Shown: positions 14,995 through 22,917, counted from the stretch's first letter. The stretch: 52,420 nucleotides of DNA from a virus (IMGVR_UViG_3300030329_005130:1-52420); one strand, 5' to 3'. Numbers and translations are program-made. The notes: generated by a model from the sequence alone, not told the origin.

Positions 14995-15495
14995 ATGGAC
15001 AATGTGACCGTTCTAAAATTAGATTCTTCATTCAAACCAATAGGAGTTATCTCCTGGCAAGAAGCTGTTGTCCTTACGTGGCTCAAAAAGGCTTGGGCTG
15101 CTGAATGGACTGATAAATGGGTTCATTCAGCCAAAGAAGCCTTCCAGATACCCTCCGTGATCGTTTTATTTCGCTATATTGACGAAAAATTCTTTGATGT
15201 AGCTTGTGTGAGGAAAAATATTCTTCTTCGTGACAATTTTCATTGCCAATATTGCGGAAATCGCTTCAAAGAAAGCGAATTGACGATAGATCATGTAATT
15301 CCTTGTTCCAAAGGCGGACAAACGACGTGGGACAACGTTGTAGCTGCTTGTAGAGGATGTAATCAACTAAAAGGCAATCATATGCCCGAAGATGCTCCCG
15401 TCAAGCTTTTAAGACCTCCAAAGGCACCATCCTATCACTCTATAATTAAGAAAAAGATTGGAAATGCCAATTCCAAATGGAAAGAGTATTTATAA
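14995..15495 (+). CDS. HNH endonuclease
   Basis: A 166-residue HNH nuclease with the zinc-bound form of the motif. The metal-site cysteines are C84-x2-C87 (CQYCG) and C119-x2-C122 (CRGC). The catalytic core is IDHVIPCSKGGQTTWDNVVAAC, with D99, H100 and N114 and a final N123/N128. The N-terminal 80 residues match the bacterial and phage HNH family that starts 'VLKLDSSFKPIGVISWQEAV'. It may act in DNA processing during packaging or be a homing-type nuclease; nothing beside it suggests an intron. First gene on the rightward strand after the stress operon. Confidence 0.92.
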   Translation: MDNVTVLKLDSSFKPIGVISWQEAVVLTWLKKAWAAEWTDKWVHSAKEAFQIPSVIVLFRYIDEKFFDVACVRKNILLRDNFHCQYCGNRFKESELTIDHVIPCSKGGQTTWDNVVAACRGCNQLKGNHMPEDAPVKLLRPPKAPSYHSIIKKKIGNANSKWKEYL

Positions 15496-15513
15496 GTGGG
15501 AGTTTTTTAGAGA

Positions 15514-16203
15514 ATGTCACGCTATACATGGTTATTGGACCCGGGTCACGGAGGCTTTATTGACGGAGTTTATCAAACTGCCGGAAAAAGATCTCCAGAG
15601 TTTCCGGATGGGTCTCGCTTATACGAAGGCGAGTTCAACAGAGATGTTGTGGCTAGAATAATGGATTTATGTTCTGGCAAATGGGGAGAAAAAGGTCATT
15701 ACCTTATGAAAGGCAAGCCACCTCTTAAAAGACCAAAGCATTGGCTTCGGTTTGCTTTAGATGCCGTGAACGTTGTCGACACAGAGGAAGATATATCACT
15801 TCGGCAGCGTGTTACAATAGCAAACAAAATCCACCAAGAAAAACAAAACTGTATTTATGTTTCTGTTCACTCCAATGCTTTTGGCAATGGGAAGGACTTT
15901 AATAGTGCAAGGGGGACCTGTACTTTTTACCATTATCGCAGCGCGACTGGTGAGGTGTTGGCTAAATCCCTTCAAAAGTGGCTTGCTGAATTAACTCCTT
16001 TCCGTGATCGAGGTATCCGAGCAAATGAAACTTGGGCAAACTTCTATGTTCTAAGAAAGACGCATATGCCTGCAGTCTTATCTGAAAACGGATTTATGAC
16101 AAACTTTGATGATGCTGTTAATTTGATGGACCCTAATGTTAGGCAGGCAATTGCAAACGCACATTATAATATGATGCTGGAGATTGAAGAGAATGGACTC
16201 TAA
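15514..16203 (+). CDS. N-acetylmuramoyl-L-alanine amidase (endolysin)
   Basis: A 229-residue Amidase_3 domain protein that cleaves the amide bond between muramic acid and the stem peptide. Zinc ligands are visible as H12 (DPGHGG), E38 or E40 (YEGEFN) and H119 (SVHSNA), with the catalytic Glu in LSENGFMTN (E191). There is no signal peptide or wall-binding domain, as expected for a holin- or spanin-dependent phage endolysin. It lies 18 nt after the HNH gene; TTTAGAGA precedes the ATG. Most likely the host-lysis enzyme. Confidence 0.92.
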   Translation: MSRYTWLLDPGHGGFIDGVYQTAGKRSPEFPDGSRLYEGEFNRDVVARIMDLCSGKWGEKGHYLMKGKPPLKRPKHWLRFALDAVNVVDTEEDISLRQRVTIANKIHQEKQNCIYVSVHSNAFGNGKDFNSARGTCTFYHYRSATGEVLAKSLQKWLAELTPFRDRGIRANETWANFYVLRKTHMPAVLSENGFMTNFDDAVNLMDPNVRQAIANAHYNMMLEIEENGL

Positions 16204-16402
16204 ACAAGAAGAGATAAATGAGATAAGCTCTGCTGTTAACGAATTACTGGTTAAGGTTGAGAGGCTTAAGTCAAAACTTGATAGCCTTTGTAAAGAAACT
16301 GGTAGCTGCGATCAGATTAAGAAGATTAACCAACAAATTTTAAGAAAGAAAGATAGTATTTTAAATGCAACTCATATCAACGCACTTCGTGAAGAAGAAT
16401 GA
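16193..16402 (+). CDS. Small coiled-coil protein, 69 aa
   Basis: ATG 16193 overlaps the amidase end by 11 nt; an in-frame TTG at 16184 is less likely. The protein is one long amphipathic helix (EINEISSAVNELLVKVERLKSKL) with a CKETGSC turn, so a coiled-coil hairpin is probable. No membrane segment. No family recognised. Its 3' end overlaps the thioesterase start by 38 nt. Confidence 0.65.
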   Translation: MDSKQEEINEISSAVNELLVKVERLKSKLDSLCKETGSCDQIKKINQQILRKKDSILNATHINALREEE

Positions 16403-16766
16403 CGTAGGCTATCACGGCAACCTCTTTGGAGGCATTATGATGGCATGGCTTGACGAAGCTGCAGCAGCATTTGCTGCTCAAGTTGCCGACACGCCTAGAA
16501 TGGTCACGAAGCACATCGCTTCTATGACCTTTCAGAAGCCCGCTAGGCCCGGGCAAATCATCAAGATATATGGAGAGGTGGCCAAGGTGGGTAAAACCTC
16601 TCTAACGCTGAATATGGAGGCCAGAAGGCACTCCGTGTATAACGGCACACAGAAAGCAGTCGTCAGTACCCAGATGACCTTCGTTCGTATTGATGGTGAT
16701 GGCGAGGCGATCCCTATCTCTGAAAAAGTACGCCAGAAGTATAGAGATCCGAAGGACTTTACCTAA
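16365..16766 (+). CDS. Hotdog-fold acyl-CoA thioesterase
   Basis: A 133-residue hotdog-fold protein of the YciA/BACH type. The signature GYHGNLFGGIMMAWLDEAAA (14-33) carries the HGN-x-FGG and catalytic Asp (D30) motif, followed by SMTFQKPARPGQIIKIYGEV. Length is normal for a single-domain thioesterase. It would hydrolyse acyl-CoA esters. The start is within the previous gene, but other ATGs in the frame would cut into the fold. A host-type metabolic gene between a lysis gene and structural genes is unusual. Confidence 0.9.
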   Translation: MQLISTHFVKKNDVGYHGNLFGGIMMAWLDEAAAAFAAQVADTPRMVTKHIASMTFQKPARPGQIIKIYGEVAKVGKTSLTLNMEARRHSVYNGTQKAVVSTQMTFVRIDGDGEAIPISEKVRQKYRDPKDFT

Positions 16767-17084
16767 ATGGCTTACGTTGTAACTGAGGCTTGCATTAAAT
16801 GCAAATATACTGATTGTGTCGATGCATGTCCTGTGTACGCTTTTAGAGAAGCTCCGGATATGCTGGTTATTGATCCTGAGATTTGCATAAATTGTGATGC
16901 CTGTGAACCAATGTGTCCTGTGGATGCAATATATGGGGACTTTGAAATTCCGGCTGACCAAGTAGAATTTATACAGATTAACGAGAGGCTTTCCCGGACT
17001 GCCCCGGAAATTGAGTATTCTATAGACCCTCATCCAGAAGCAGAAAAGTATAAAAATATTAAAGACAAAAAACATCTCCTCTAA
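16767..17084 (+). CDS. fdxA: FdxA-type 7Fe ferredoxin
   Basis: A 105-residue ferredoxin with two cluster motifs. C9-x2-C12-x4-C17-x3-C21-P is the 7Fe pattern CIKCKYTDCVDACP, and C40-x2-C43-x2-C46-x3-C50-P is CINCDACEPMCP. This closely follows bacterial FdxA ([3Fe-4S] plus [4Fe-4S]), including the C-terminal FIQINERLSR segment. It starts immediately after the thioesterase stop, so the two are coupled. It carries electrons for an unknown partner; the window also encodes a radical SAM enzyme and a Rieske protein, but a link is only a guess. Confidence 0.93.
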   Translation: MAYVVTEACIKCKYTDCVDACPVYAFREAPDMLVIDPEICINCDACEPMCPVDAIYGDFEIPADQVEFIQINERLSRTAPEIEYSIDPHPEAEKYKNIKDKKHLL

Positions 17085-17103
17085 GAAGGTCACTAATTAT
17101 TGA

Positions 17104-17388
17104 GTGGAACTTGAGATAATAAAAGGGTTAGCGCAGTATGGAGTCCTCGGATTATGGACTGCTTCTTTGCTGTTTATGAACTGGCAACAGCGCAAGGACA
17201 AGAAGGAAGAAGACAAGGCTGCTAAAGAAGCACGGCAGTATCATCAAGAGATGATTGTCTCTAAATTAACCACCCAAGAAAAGATGTTAGCCCAAGCTCT
17301 TGAAAAAATTGACCGTGGCTTGGGCGATATGAGGGCAAAATACGCCGAAGATAGACTACTTAGGATGCAAGGGAAGGGTAAAGAATAG
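17104..17388 (+). CDS. Holin-like membrane/coiled-coil protein, 94 aa
   Basis: GTG 17104 starts a 94-residue protein with one N-terminal transmembrane helix (IIKGLAQYGVLGLWTASLLF, about residues 5-24). A long charged coiled coil follows. This layout (short N-terminus, one helix, cytoplasmic helix) is common in small phage holin-like or tail-associated membrane proteins. An AAGAAGG stretch lies about 15 nt upstream. Its position two genes from the endolysin supports a lysis role, but the sequence alone does not prove it. Confidence 0.65.
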   Translation: MELEIIKGLAQYGVLGLWTASLLFMNWQQRKDKKEEDKAAKEARQYHQEMIVSKLTTQEKMLAQALEKIDRGLGDMRAKYAEDRLLRMQGKGKE

Positions 17389-17389
17389 A

Positions 17390-18304
17390 ATGAAGTACTT
17401 ATTTGAAAGCTGGAGTTCTTATCTAGAAGAAGACATCATCGAAGAAAAAGATGATCGTTGCACAAGAATCGCTAAACGTAAATATGATGTATGGCCCTCA
17501 GCATATGCTTCCGGCGCCGTTGTGCGCTGTCGAGCCGGTAAAATCTGGAAGGGTGTCAAAGAGGAGATCGAAGATGCCGATCTTGCAGAGAACACAGAGT
17601 ATGAAGACCTTCTTGAAGAAGCCAAAAAGAAAAAAGCCGGAACTGAATCTAGTAAAGAAAGTAGCCTCCGAGATTGGTTTGGACGCAAAGGCGCCAAGGG
17701 AAAGAAGAGTGGCTGGGTTGATTGTAATGCCCCAGACGGCAAGGGTGGCTATAAGTCTTGTGGCCGCGAGAAGGGCGAGAAGCGCTCTAAGTACCCTGCT
17801 TGCCGCCCAACTCCGGGGGCTTGTAAGGAAAAAGGAAAAGGCAAGTCTTGGGGCAAGAAAGGCGCCAAGAAGGAGAATCTTGATATGAACAGAGACGAAT
17901 TGTATGGCATTATCGCAGAAGAGGTTAATCGTCATCTTTTGGAGAACGATATTCTTCCTTACTTAACAGAAGCTTTCCTTGATGACGGTACCCCAGCGTG
18001 TGTTGCTTGCTTGGTAGAACAACTAGATACAGCTACCTGTGGCTGCCCTGATCTTGTCTACGAGGCAGAATACCAGGGTCGCAAGGTTACTCTCAACAAA
18101 CCCACGCGTGGAGATGTTAAAAAATTCAAAGTTTATGTCAAAGATCCGAAAACCGGAAATGTAAAGAAGGTTAATTTCGGTGATAAGAAGATGAGAATCA
18201 AGAAGTCTAATCCAAAGAGACGCAAGTCTTTCCGGGCTCGACACAACTGTGATAACCCAGGACCCAAAACAAAGGCACGCTACTGGTCCTGTAAGAAGTG
18301 GTAA
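17390..18304 (+). CDS. Putative packaged protein, DUF6321-DUF5872-like, with targeting peptide
   Basis: A 304-residue protein that starts with the 14-residue peptide MKYLFESWSSYLEE shared with four following genes. Next come a DUF6321-like segment (RCTRIAKRKYDVWPSAYASG, about 22-45) and a Lys/Gly-rich DUF5872-like segment (LRDWFGRKGAKGKKSGWVDC onward, about 92-155). From about 162, NRDELYGIIAEEVNRHLLEN begins a second unit, including PYLTEA and a Cys cluster (CVACLVEQLDTATCGC). A basic C-terminal module ends KARYWSCKKW. The internal IIAEE and YLTEA sites resemble prohead-protease sites, so it may be processed into two or three chains. First gene of the packaged-protein operon. Confidence 0.8.
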   Translation: MKYLFESWSSYLEEDIIEEKDDRCTRIAKRKYDVWPSAYASGAVVRCRAGKIWKGVKEEIEDADLAENTEYEDLLEEAKKKKAGTESSKESSLRDWFGRKGAKGKKSGWVDCNAPDGKGGYKSCGREKGEKRSKYPACRPTPGACKEKGKGKSWGKKGAKKENLDMNRDELYGIIAEEVNRHLLENDILPYLTEAFLDDGTPACVACLVEQLDTATCGCPDLVYEAEYQGRKVTLNKPTRGDVKKFKVYVKDPKTGNVKKVNFGDKKMRIKKSNPKRRKSFRARHNCDNPGPKTKARYWSCKKW

Positions 18305-18309
18305 AACAA

Positions 18310-18696
18310 ATGAAACTTATCCTTGAAAACTGGCGGCAGTATCTTACAGAAAGTTGGCGCGATACATCGTGGGAAAATGATGAGGGAAAGGTTACACTTG
18401 GAGAGATAGATGATTTCTTGGGAGACAAAACTATTGACATTAATGTTTTAGAACTTTCCAAACAAATACCTCCTCTTCCAACCAGAGGTGAGGAGCGAGT
18501 AGCAGCAGCGAGCTTAGAGTTTCCTATTATAGTCATCAAGAAAGATGGGCAGCTCAAGTATGTTTTGGATGGCAACCATCGGCTACAAAAAGCAATCAAT
18601 CAAGAGGTTGAAACAATAAAGGCAAAGATCCTTGATGTCTCCGAGGAAGCTGAGACACCCGAGAAGTTTAAGAAAATGTTTGGAGGAGTAGAGTGA
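18310..18696 (+). CDS. Putative packaged ParB-like protein with targeting peptide
   Basis: ATG 18310 is chosen over a start four codons upstream because it begins exactly with the shared peptide MKLILENWRQYLTE. The remaining 114 residues form a ParB/sulfiredoxin-like domain: a beta strand (FPIIVIKKDGQLKYVLDG), then the signature DGNHRLQKAI and VETIKAKIL. In this superfamily the DGNHR segment binds nucleotide (CTP or ATP). If the peptide is a capsid-targeting signal, a 114-residue ParB-like domain would be delivered with the DNA. Confidence 0.8.
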   Translation: MKLILENWRQYLTESWRDTSWENDEGKVTLGEIDDFLGDKTIDINVLELSKQIPPLPTRGEERVAAASLEFPIIVIKKDGQLKYVLDGNHRLQKAINQEVETIKAKILDVSEEAETPEKFKKMFGGVE

Positions 18697-19130
18697 AACT
18701 CCTACTTGAAAACTGGAAAAGGTTTTTGACAGAGGCAAAGAAATACATTTGCCCCCCTGCCACACAGGATTTAGAATTAAACACAAAGAACCGTGATTCT
18801 GCCATCAAAGCAGAGCACATTCAATACGGACCCCTTAATCTTGCTGATGAAGCATACTATGATAGACTGGCAGAGCACTGGAACACAACCGTTGAGGTTG
18901 CAAAACAATCAATGTGCAATAATTGCGCGGCGTTTGATATCTCGCCAAGAATGGACGAATGCTTTCCAGGGCCCATTGAAGATGAAGAAGGTCGGCTAGG
19001 TTATTGCTGGATGCATCATTTTAAATGCCACAGCGCGCGCACGTGCTATACATGGGCTGCGGGTGGCCCTATTGATACAGATGAAACATCTCACGAATGG
19101 CAGGACAGAAGTAATATCGGGAAGGACTAG
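18693..19130 (+). CDS. Putative packaged Cys-rich protein with targeting peptide
   Basis: GTG 18693 overlaps the previous TGA and begins the shared peptide as MKLLLENWKRFLTE, with A15 after the presumed cleavage site. The body has a conserved-looking Cys/His pattern: CNNCAAFDIS, then DECFPG, then GYCWMHHFKCHSARTCYTW. A metal site of up to six cysteines and three histidines is possible. I recall the 'YCWMHHFKCHSARTC' segment from other marine phage proteins, with no known function. 145 residues in total. Confidence 0.8.
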   Translation: MKLLLENWKRFLTEAKKYICPPATQDLELNTKNRDSAIKAEHIQYGPLNLADEAYYDRLAEHWNTTVEVAKQSMCNNCAAFDISPRMDECFPGPIEDEEGRLGYCWMHHFKCHSARTCYTWAAGGPIDTDETSHEWQDRSNIGKD

Positions 19131-19132
19131 TC

Positions 19133-19543
19133 ATGAAACTAATCCTTGAAAACTGGCGGAAGTATTTGGTAGAAAACCAGGAAGTGGGTTCTTTTGGAAA
19201 ACATCAGGTGTTGCAGTCTAGCGAATCTAGTCCTTTCGGCGGCGACGTTATAGTTTATTCTGTAATGGATCCCGAGGGGAAAACAAAAGCTACGTTGGAC
19301 GTAGTTCCTCACGAAGATGGCGTGAGAGTCAAATATGCAAAAAAAGAATCAGACGCTGCTTTCTATATGACTGATTTCTATAAGTGGCTTCTCGATCATG
19401 TGGGGGTGCTATATAGTGATCCATCGCAATCGCCGGCTGGCACCAAAATCTGGACAAGACTGCAGCAGGATGATTCTGTAAATGTTGAAGAATATGATAT
19501 GCCTGGAGGTATGATGGGCGGCTGGAAGGTATCTAAGAAATGA
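19133..19543 (+). CDS. Putative packaged acetyltransferase-like protein with targeting peptide
   Basis: ATG 19133 starts 3 nt after the previous gene, with the shared peptide MKLILENWRKYLVE. The rest of the 136 residues has alternating strands (VIVYSVMDPEGKTKATLDVV) and the segment LYSDPSQSPAGTKIWTRLQQ. That segment resembles the 'LxSDxxxSxxGxxIWxxL' pattern of phage GNAT-like proteins. The acyl-CoA binding loop is not obvious, so acetyltransferase activity is uncertain. ATGA overlap couples it to the next gene. Confidence 0.75.
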   Translation: MKLILENWRKYLVENQEVGSFGKHQVLQSSESSPFGGDVIVYSVMDPEGKTKATLDVVPHEDGVRVKYAKKESDAAFYMTDFYKWLLDHVGVLYSDPSQSPAGTKIWTRLQQDDSVNVEEYDMPGGMMGGWKVSKK

Positions 19544-20523
19544 AACTCCTACTTGAAAACTGGAAGAACTTCCTAAACGAAGAAAAGAAAGGCGCTTACT
19601 CGTTTGATTATGACGAGACACTTATCAAGTATAAGACAGATCCTGAAGATCCTGAATTCAGCACCATATACGACAAGCCCCACGAAGAGAACATCGCCAA
19701 ACTAAGAGAACTCGCAGCTGCCGGTGAAACTGTTTATATTGTTACTTCCCGATCGAAACGCACAGGAGACAAGTATCCATGGGATACAGCACCAGAGCCA
19801 GAAGAGTTGGTTGCCGGTATGAATCTTCCCGTCAAGTCTATCCACTACACAAATGGAGATTTGAAAGCTGAAACTCTTTTATCTCTTGGTGTTATCGAAC
19901 ATTGGGATGATGACGAAGAAGAGATTGCGGCGGCCAAAGAAGCAGGCATAAAAGCAAACTTTGTCCGGGGAGATGAGGAAATACGTGAGACAATGCTGTC
20001 TATGTGGGCGAATAAACTTCAAGAAGCTGGGATTGAACCAGCACCTAAGATGAAAAAGTATCTTAAAGATCATCCATATATGGAGCCTGATGGACTGCAA
20101 GAACGTTGCCAGAAGGGTTATAAAACTCACCCCAAACGCAAAACTAAGAAGATGTACGGCAAGACGTACAGAAATTGTATCAAGGCCGAAGAAGGTAAGG
20201 ATCCTAAGACTGGAACTGGCAAGAAACCAAAAGGTTCAGGACGCAGACTTTACACCGACGAGGATCCAAGTGATACAGTGTCAGTAAAGTTCCGAACAGT
20301 TCAAGATGTAAAGGATACCTTATCAAAGAAATCCTTCAAATCAAAGTCTCACAAGCGTCAGTCACAGATTATTAATCTTATCCATCAGCGTGTACGGGCT
20401 GCCTATCAGAATGCTAAGGACCCTAAGACCAAAGCCAGATTGAAGAAAGTTCTTGATCACGCTGAGAAAAGAAAAGAAGCATCAAAAGAAAAAACTAAAC
20501 GATTACAAAAGAAAAAAGACTAA
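19540..20523 (+). CDS. Putative packaged HAD-like phosphatase fusion with targeting peptide
   Basis: A 327-residue protein with the shared leader MKLLLENWKNFLNE. Residues about 18-165 are HAD-like: motif I FDYDETL, motif II VTSRS and an acidic EHWDDDEEE near motif III. A basic C-terminal half follows. It contains ERCQKGYKTHPKRKTKKMYG and a later GSGRRLYTDEDPSDTVSVKF segment with RQSQIINLIHQRVRAAY, both of which recur in marine phage structural-type proteins. The C-terminal half could bind DNA inside the head. Phosphatase activity is plausible, since the DxD motif is intact. Confidence 0.82.
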   Translation: MKLLLENWKNFLNEEKKGAYSFDYDETLIKYKTDPEDPEFSTIYDKPHEENIAKLRELAAAGETVYIVTSRSKRTGDKYPWDTAPEPEELVAGMNLPVKSIHYTNGDLKAETLLSLGVIEHWDDDEEEIAAAKEAGIKANFVRGDEEIRETMLSMWANKLQEAGIEPAPKMKKYLKDHPYMEPDGLQERCQKGYKTHPKRKTKKMYGKTYRNCIKAEEGKDPKTGTGKKPKGSGRRLYTDEDPSDTVSVKFRTVQDVKDTLSKKSFKSKSHKRQSQIINLIHQRVRAAYQNAKDPKTKARLKKVLDHAEKRKEASKEKTKRLQKKKD

Positions 20524-20545
20524 TTAACATATGGGAGAATCCACC

Positions 20546-21688
20546 ATGGACAAAAGAATAATCGACCAAATAGCACAAATGGTCTCGGAAGAGTTGAAAA
20601 ACGAAAATAGTTTAACCGCTACTGCAAAGGGCGTACTAAAAAACATAGGGGACTTTAAAGAGCCACTGAGGTATGCTGCTAGTGAAACCTTTAAGAACAC
20701 TAGCGCTGGAGCAGTACTGGACGCTGCAGCTGGTTTGTTCTTACGAATTGCTGCGCGTCAGATAGAATCGCACCTTATTGAGAACGCAGACGATATTGCC
20801 TCCAAGATTGTGCCAGATATCCCATTTGACGGAGATGTAATTGAAGGACTCATGCAAAGAGCATTTGCTAAAATCATTAAAGACCAAGCGGATGAGGTTG
20901 CAGCCCTAATTGTTGATGCCGTTAGAGAGCAGTTTTTGTCTATATTGTCGTCTAACACAGAACTTCAGGAAGCTCTACAAGAGGCAATGGGTAGAGCTTC
21001 TAAGGTTGCAAAAACACCACCAGATGCCACCAAGGACGAAAAGAAAGCCGCCAACAAAAAAGCAAGAAAAGCCGCTAAAGAAGATTCTAAGAAGGAAGAC
21101 TTAGATGAGGCAAAAGACCCAGTTGAGACTGCCGAAGATGCGATTGAAGCAATGCCAGAAGATGAGCAGGACAAGGTTTTAAATGTACTACTCGACAAGC
21201 TAGGTACCGGCGATCTACAGGAAGCTAAAGGCAACCCAGTTTTGAAAGCGCTTCTAAATCTTCCCGGTGGGCGCGACTTGGCTGCCATGTTTATGGCCAG
21301 CGTCGACCGTGACACGCCAACAAAACTTCGACTCTTAGCTGCTTTTGCTATTCTTAATTTCGTTTCTCCTGTTGATGCCGGGACTTTTATGGGTCTTGAA
21401 TTCCTTGGTCCGCTGACAGCACTTGACGATCTTGTTCTCCTACGCAGAATGCTTAAAAAGTTCGAGAAGGCTGGTTTACCCTCAGAGAAGCACCACGACA
21501 AATTGCAGCTTGCAGCCGGTGAGGAGCTAAGTGCGGACCGGTCTGCGGCACAAGAGCTTGAAAAAACCAAAGATCTTGCTCAGGGTCGCGGTCGTGCGGC
21601 GGTCGCAAAAGATAAGATGAGAAATCTAGAGGAAAATAAGTTAGCCGATCTTAAGGGCACATTTGATCGCTTCTTGGTAAAGGGATAA
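20546..21688 (+). CDS. DUF1232-containing protein, putative packaged
   Basis: ATG 20546 is preferred over 20531 because GGGAGA lies 8 nt before it and nothing precedes 20531. The 380-residue protein begins MDKRIIDQIAQMVSEE, a helix ending in V-S-E, similar to prohead-protease sites. A helical region (about 30-145), a Lys/Ala-rich linker with DLDEAK and DLQEAK, and a DUF1232-like helical pair (AAFAILNFVSPVDAGTFMGL, then LDDLVLLRRML) follow. DUF1232 (YkvA-like) domains are membrane-associated in bacteria. Function unknown. Confidence 0.78.
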   Translation: MDKRIIDQIAQMVSEELKNENSLTATAKGVLKNIGDFKEPLRYAASETFKNTSAGAVLDAAAGLFLRIAARQIESHLIENADDIASKIVPDIPFDGDVIEGLMQRAFAKIIKDQADEVAALIVDAVREQFLSILSSNTELQEALQEAMGRASKVAKTPPDATKDEKKAANKKARKAAKEDSKKEDLDEAKDPVETAEDAIEAMPEDEQDKVLNVLLDKLGTGDLQEAKGNPVLKALLNLPGGRDLAAMFMASVDRDTPTKLRLLAAFAILNFVSPVDAGTFMGLEFLGPLTALDDLVLLRRMLKKFEKAGLPSEKHHDKLQLAAGEELSADRSAAQELEKTKDLAQGRGRAAVAKDKMRNLEENKLADLKGTFDRFLVKG

Positions 21689-21689
21689 A

Positions 21690-22397
21690 ATGACTATTGA
21701 TTATAAACAACTTCAAGCGCTTGTAAAAGAAGCTATGTTTACAGGCGGCGGAATTAACGAGCCATCTGCTCCTGAAGGCGTTCCACACAGAATGCCTGCT
21801 GCCGATACAGAGACTCCGGAGCAGGACAAAGGAGATCCAGAGGCAAACAACTTATATGATCTCGCTCTCGTGGCTAGAGAGGCTACTGAGAAGCTCGTAG
21901 AGGCTCTTGATGAGCCGATCTATGACGGCGCCTATGAGCACGCTTTCAAGGCGTCTGCGTGCCTTAGAAAGGCTCTGAACGACCTAGAAGATGCTGGCGC
22001 TCATCCAATGCCTGACCAAAGAGTCGTGGCTCCTGCCAAGAGTCAGCAGCCATATGGCACCGGTGGATCCGGAGCTATGAATTACTACAGCATGGGTTAT
22101 GCTGATTTTGGTGGCGGTGTTGGGCTTGAGGAGCAAGATGATGCCCTTAAAGGTTTTGGGAGCGGAATTGTTACTCAACAAACACAAGCGAAAGGCGAAC
22201 TGGAAAAATCCAAAGCAATTGCAAAAGGCGATGCTTTAGGAGGGGTTGATGATAAAGAAAGAGGTATGTTGGTGCAGATTGAAAAGATCTTAACTGATAT
22301 AGCTGAAAAAGATGACCTTATAAGATATCGTAACGCACTGCAGGCTGTTCTTAAAAACCTTTTGAAAGTCTCTGCTAAACAACAGGAACAGAAATAA
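21690..22397 (+). CDS. Helical protein, putative packaged, 235 aa
   Basis: ATG 21690 lies one base after the previous stop. The N-terminus MTIDYKQLQALVKEAM resembles the leader helices of neighbouring genes, with LVKE|A as a possible cleavage site. A Pro/Gly-rich low-complexity linker follows (to about 55), then a helical domain with paired helices (ALVAREATEKLVEALDEPIY). Next is a Gly-rich middle (GTGGSGAMNYYSMGYADFGG) and a final helical region. No family recognised. Confidence 0.75.
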   Translation: MTIDYKQLQALVKEAMFTGGGINEPSAPEGVPHRMPAADTETPEQDKGDPEANNLYDLALVAREATEKLVEALDEPIYDGAYEHAFKASACLRKALNDLEDAGAHPMPDQRVVAPAKSQQPYGTGGSGAMNYYSMGYADFGGGVGLEEQDDALKGFGSGIVTQQTQAKGELEKSKAIAKGDALGGVDDKERGMLVQIEKILTDIAEKDDLIRYRNALQAVLKNLLKVSAKQQEQK

Positions 22398-22720
22398 TGA
22401 AAATCTCAAAAAACGAACTTAAAAAGATGATTGCTGAAGAGTTGAACGGCTCTTCTGTTTTGCTTGAAATGCCACAGATGAATACGCTGGATCCAGCCTC
22501 CAACAACTACGAGAAGGATCCAGACGGATACGAAGGCAACATGGCCAAGCGGTCACTTTACCATATGGCTGCGCAAGCACAGCAACTTCACGATATGCTC
22601 CATGATGACGAAAACCTTGAGCCTTGGGTTCAATCAAAGATCACCAAAGCAGCAGATTATCTTGAAAAAGCATTCAAGAGTATTTCATACGAAAAAGGTC
22701 CAGGGAAAGGTAAATTATAA
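22397..22720 (+). CDS. Small helical marine-phage-type protein, 107 aa
   Basis: ATG 22397 overlaps the previous stop (TAATG). The leader MKISKNELKKMIAEEL recurs in marine phage structural proteins from memory and ends in I-A-E|E. The C-terminal part (SLYHMAAQAQQLHDMLHDDE, then WVQSKITKAADYLEKAF) is a familiar helical module of unknown function that often occurs fused to virion proteins. Coupled to the next gene by TAATG. Confidence 0.8.
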   Translation: MKISKNELKKMIAEELNGSSVLLEMPQMNTLDPASNNYEKDPDGYEGNMAKRSLYHMAAQAQQLHDMLHDDENLEPWVQSKITKAADYLEKAFKSISYEKGPGKGKL

Positions 22721-22914
22721 TGAGTTGGGATTGGGCACATTTTAAAGACGAAGGCTGGTTGGCGCACCTTAAGCGTTCATCAAGATTATCTGGTTTGTTG
22801 CTTTTAGCAGGATTAGGAATGCTTGGACACATGCTGGTGCCGTTTTGGCAACAGCCTAAATGGCTGGCTGCTGAGGGTGTTAGAGACGCTTTGGACAAAG
22901 CACTGAAGAGATAG
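22720..22914 (+). CDS. DUF6356-like small membrane protein
   Basis: A 64-residue protein with one central hydrophobic helix (SGLLLLAGLGMLGHMLVPFW) between an N-terminal charged segment starting MSWDWAHFKDEGWLAHLKRS and a basic C-terminus. The size, the HF...AHLKR...S start and the hydrophobic centre fit DUF6356, seen in phages and alphaproteobacteria. Coupled to both neighbours. Function unknown. Confidence 0.7.
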   Translation: MSWDWAHFKDEGWLAHLKRSSRLSGLLLLAGLGMLGHMLVPFWQQPKWLAAEGVRDALDKALKR

Positions 22915-22917
22915 AAA

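Noticed and set aside
20965-21570. 201-residue minus-strand frame opposite the DUF1232-like gene
   Set aside because: Ser/Ala-rich shadow of the plus-strand gene; no ribosome binding site; inside a tight plus-strand operon.
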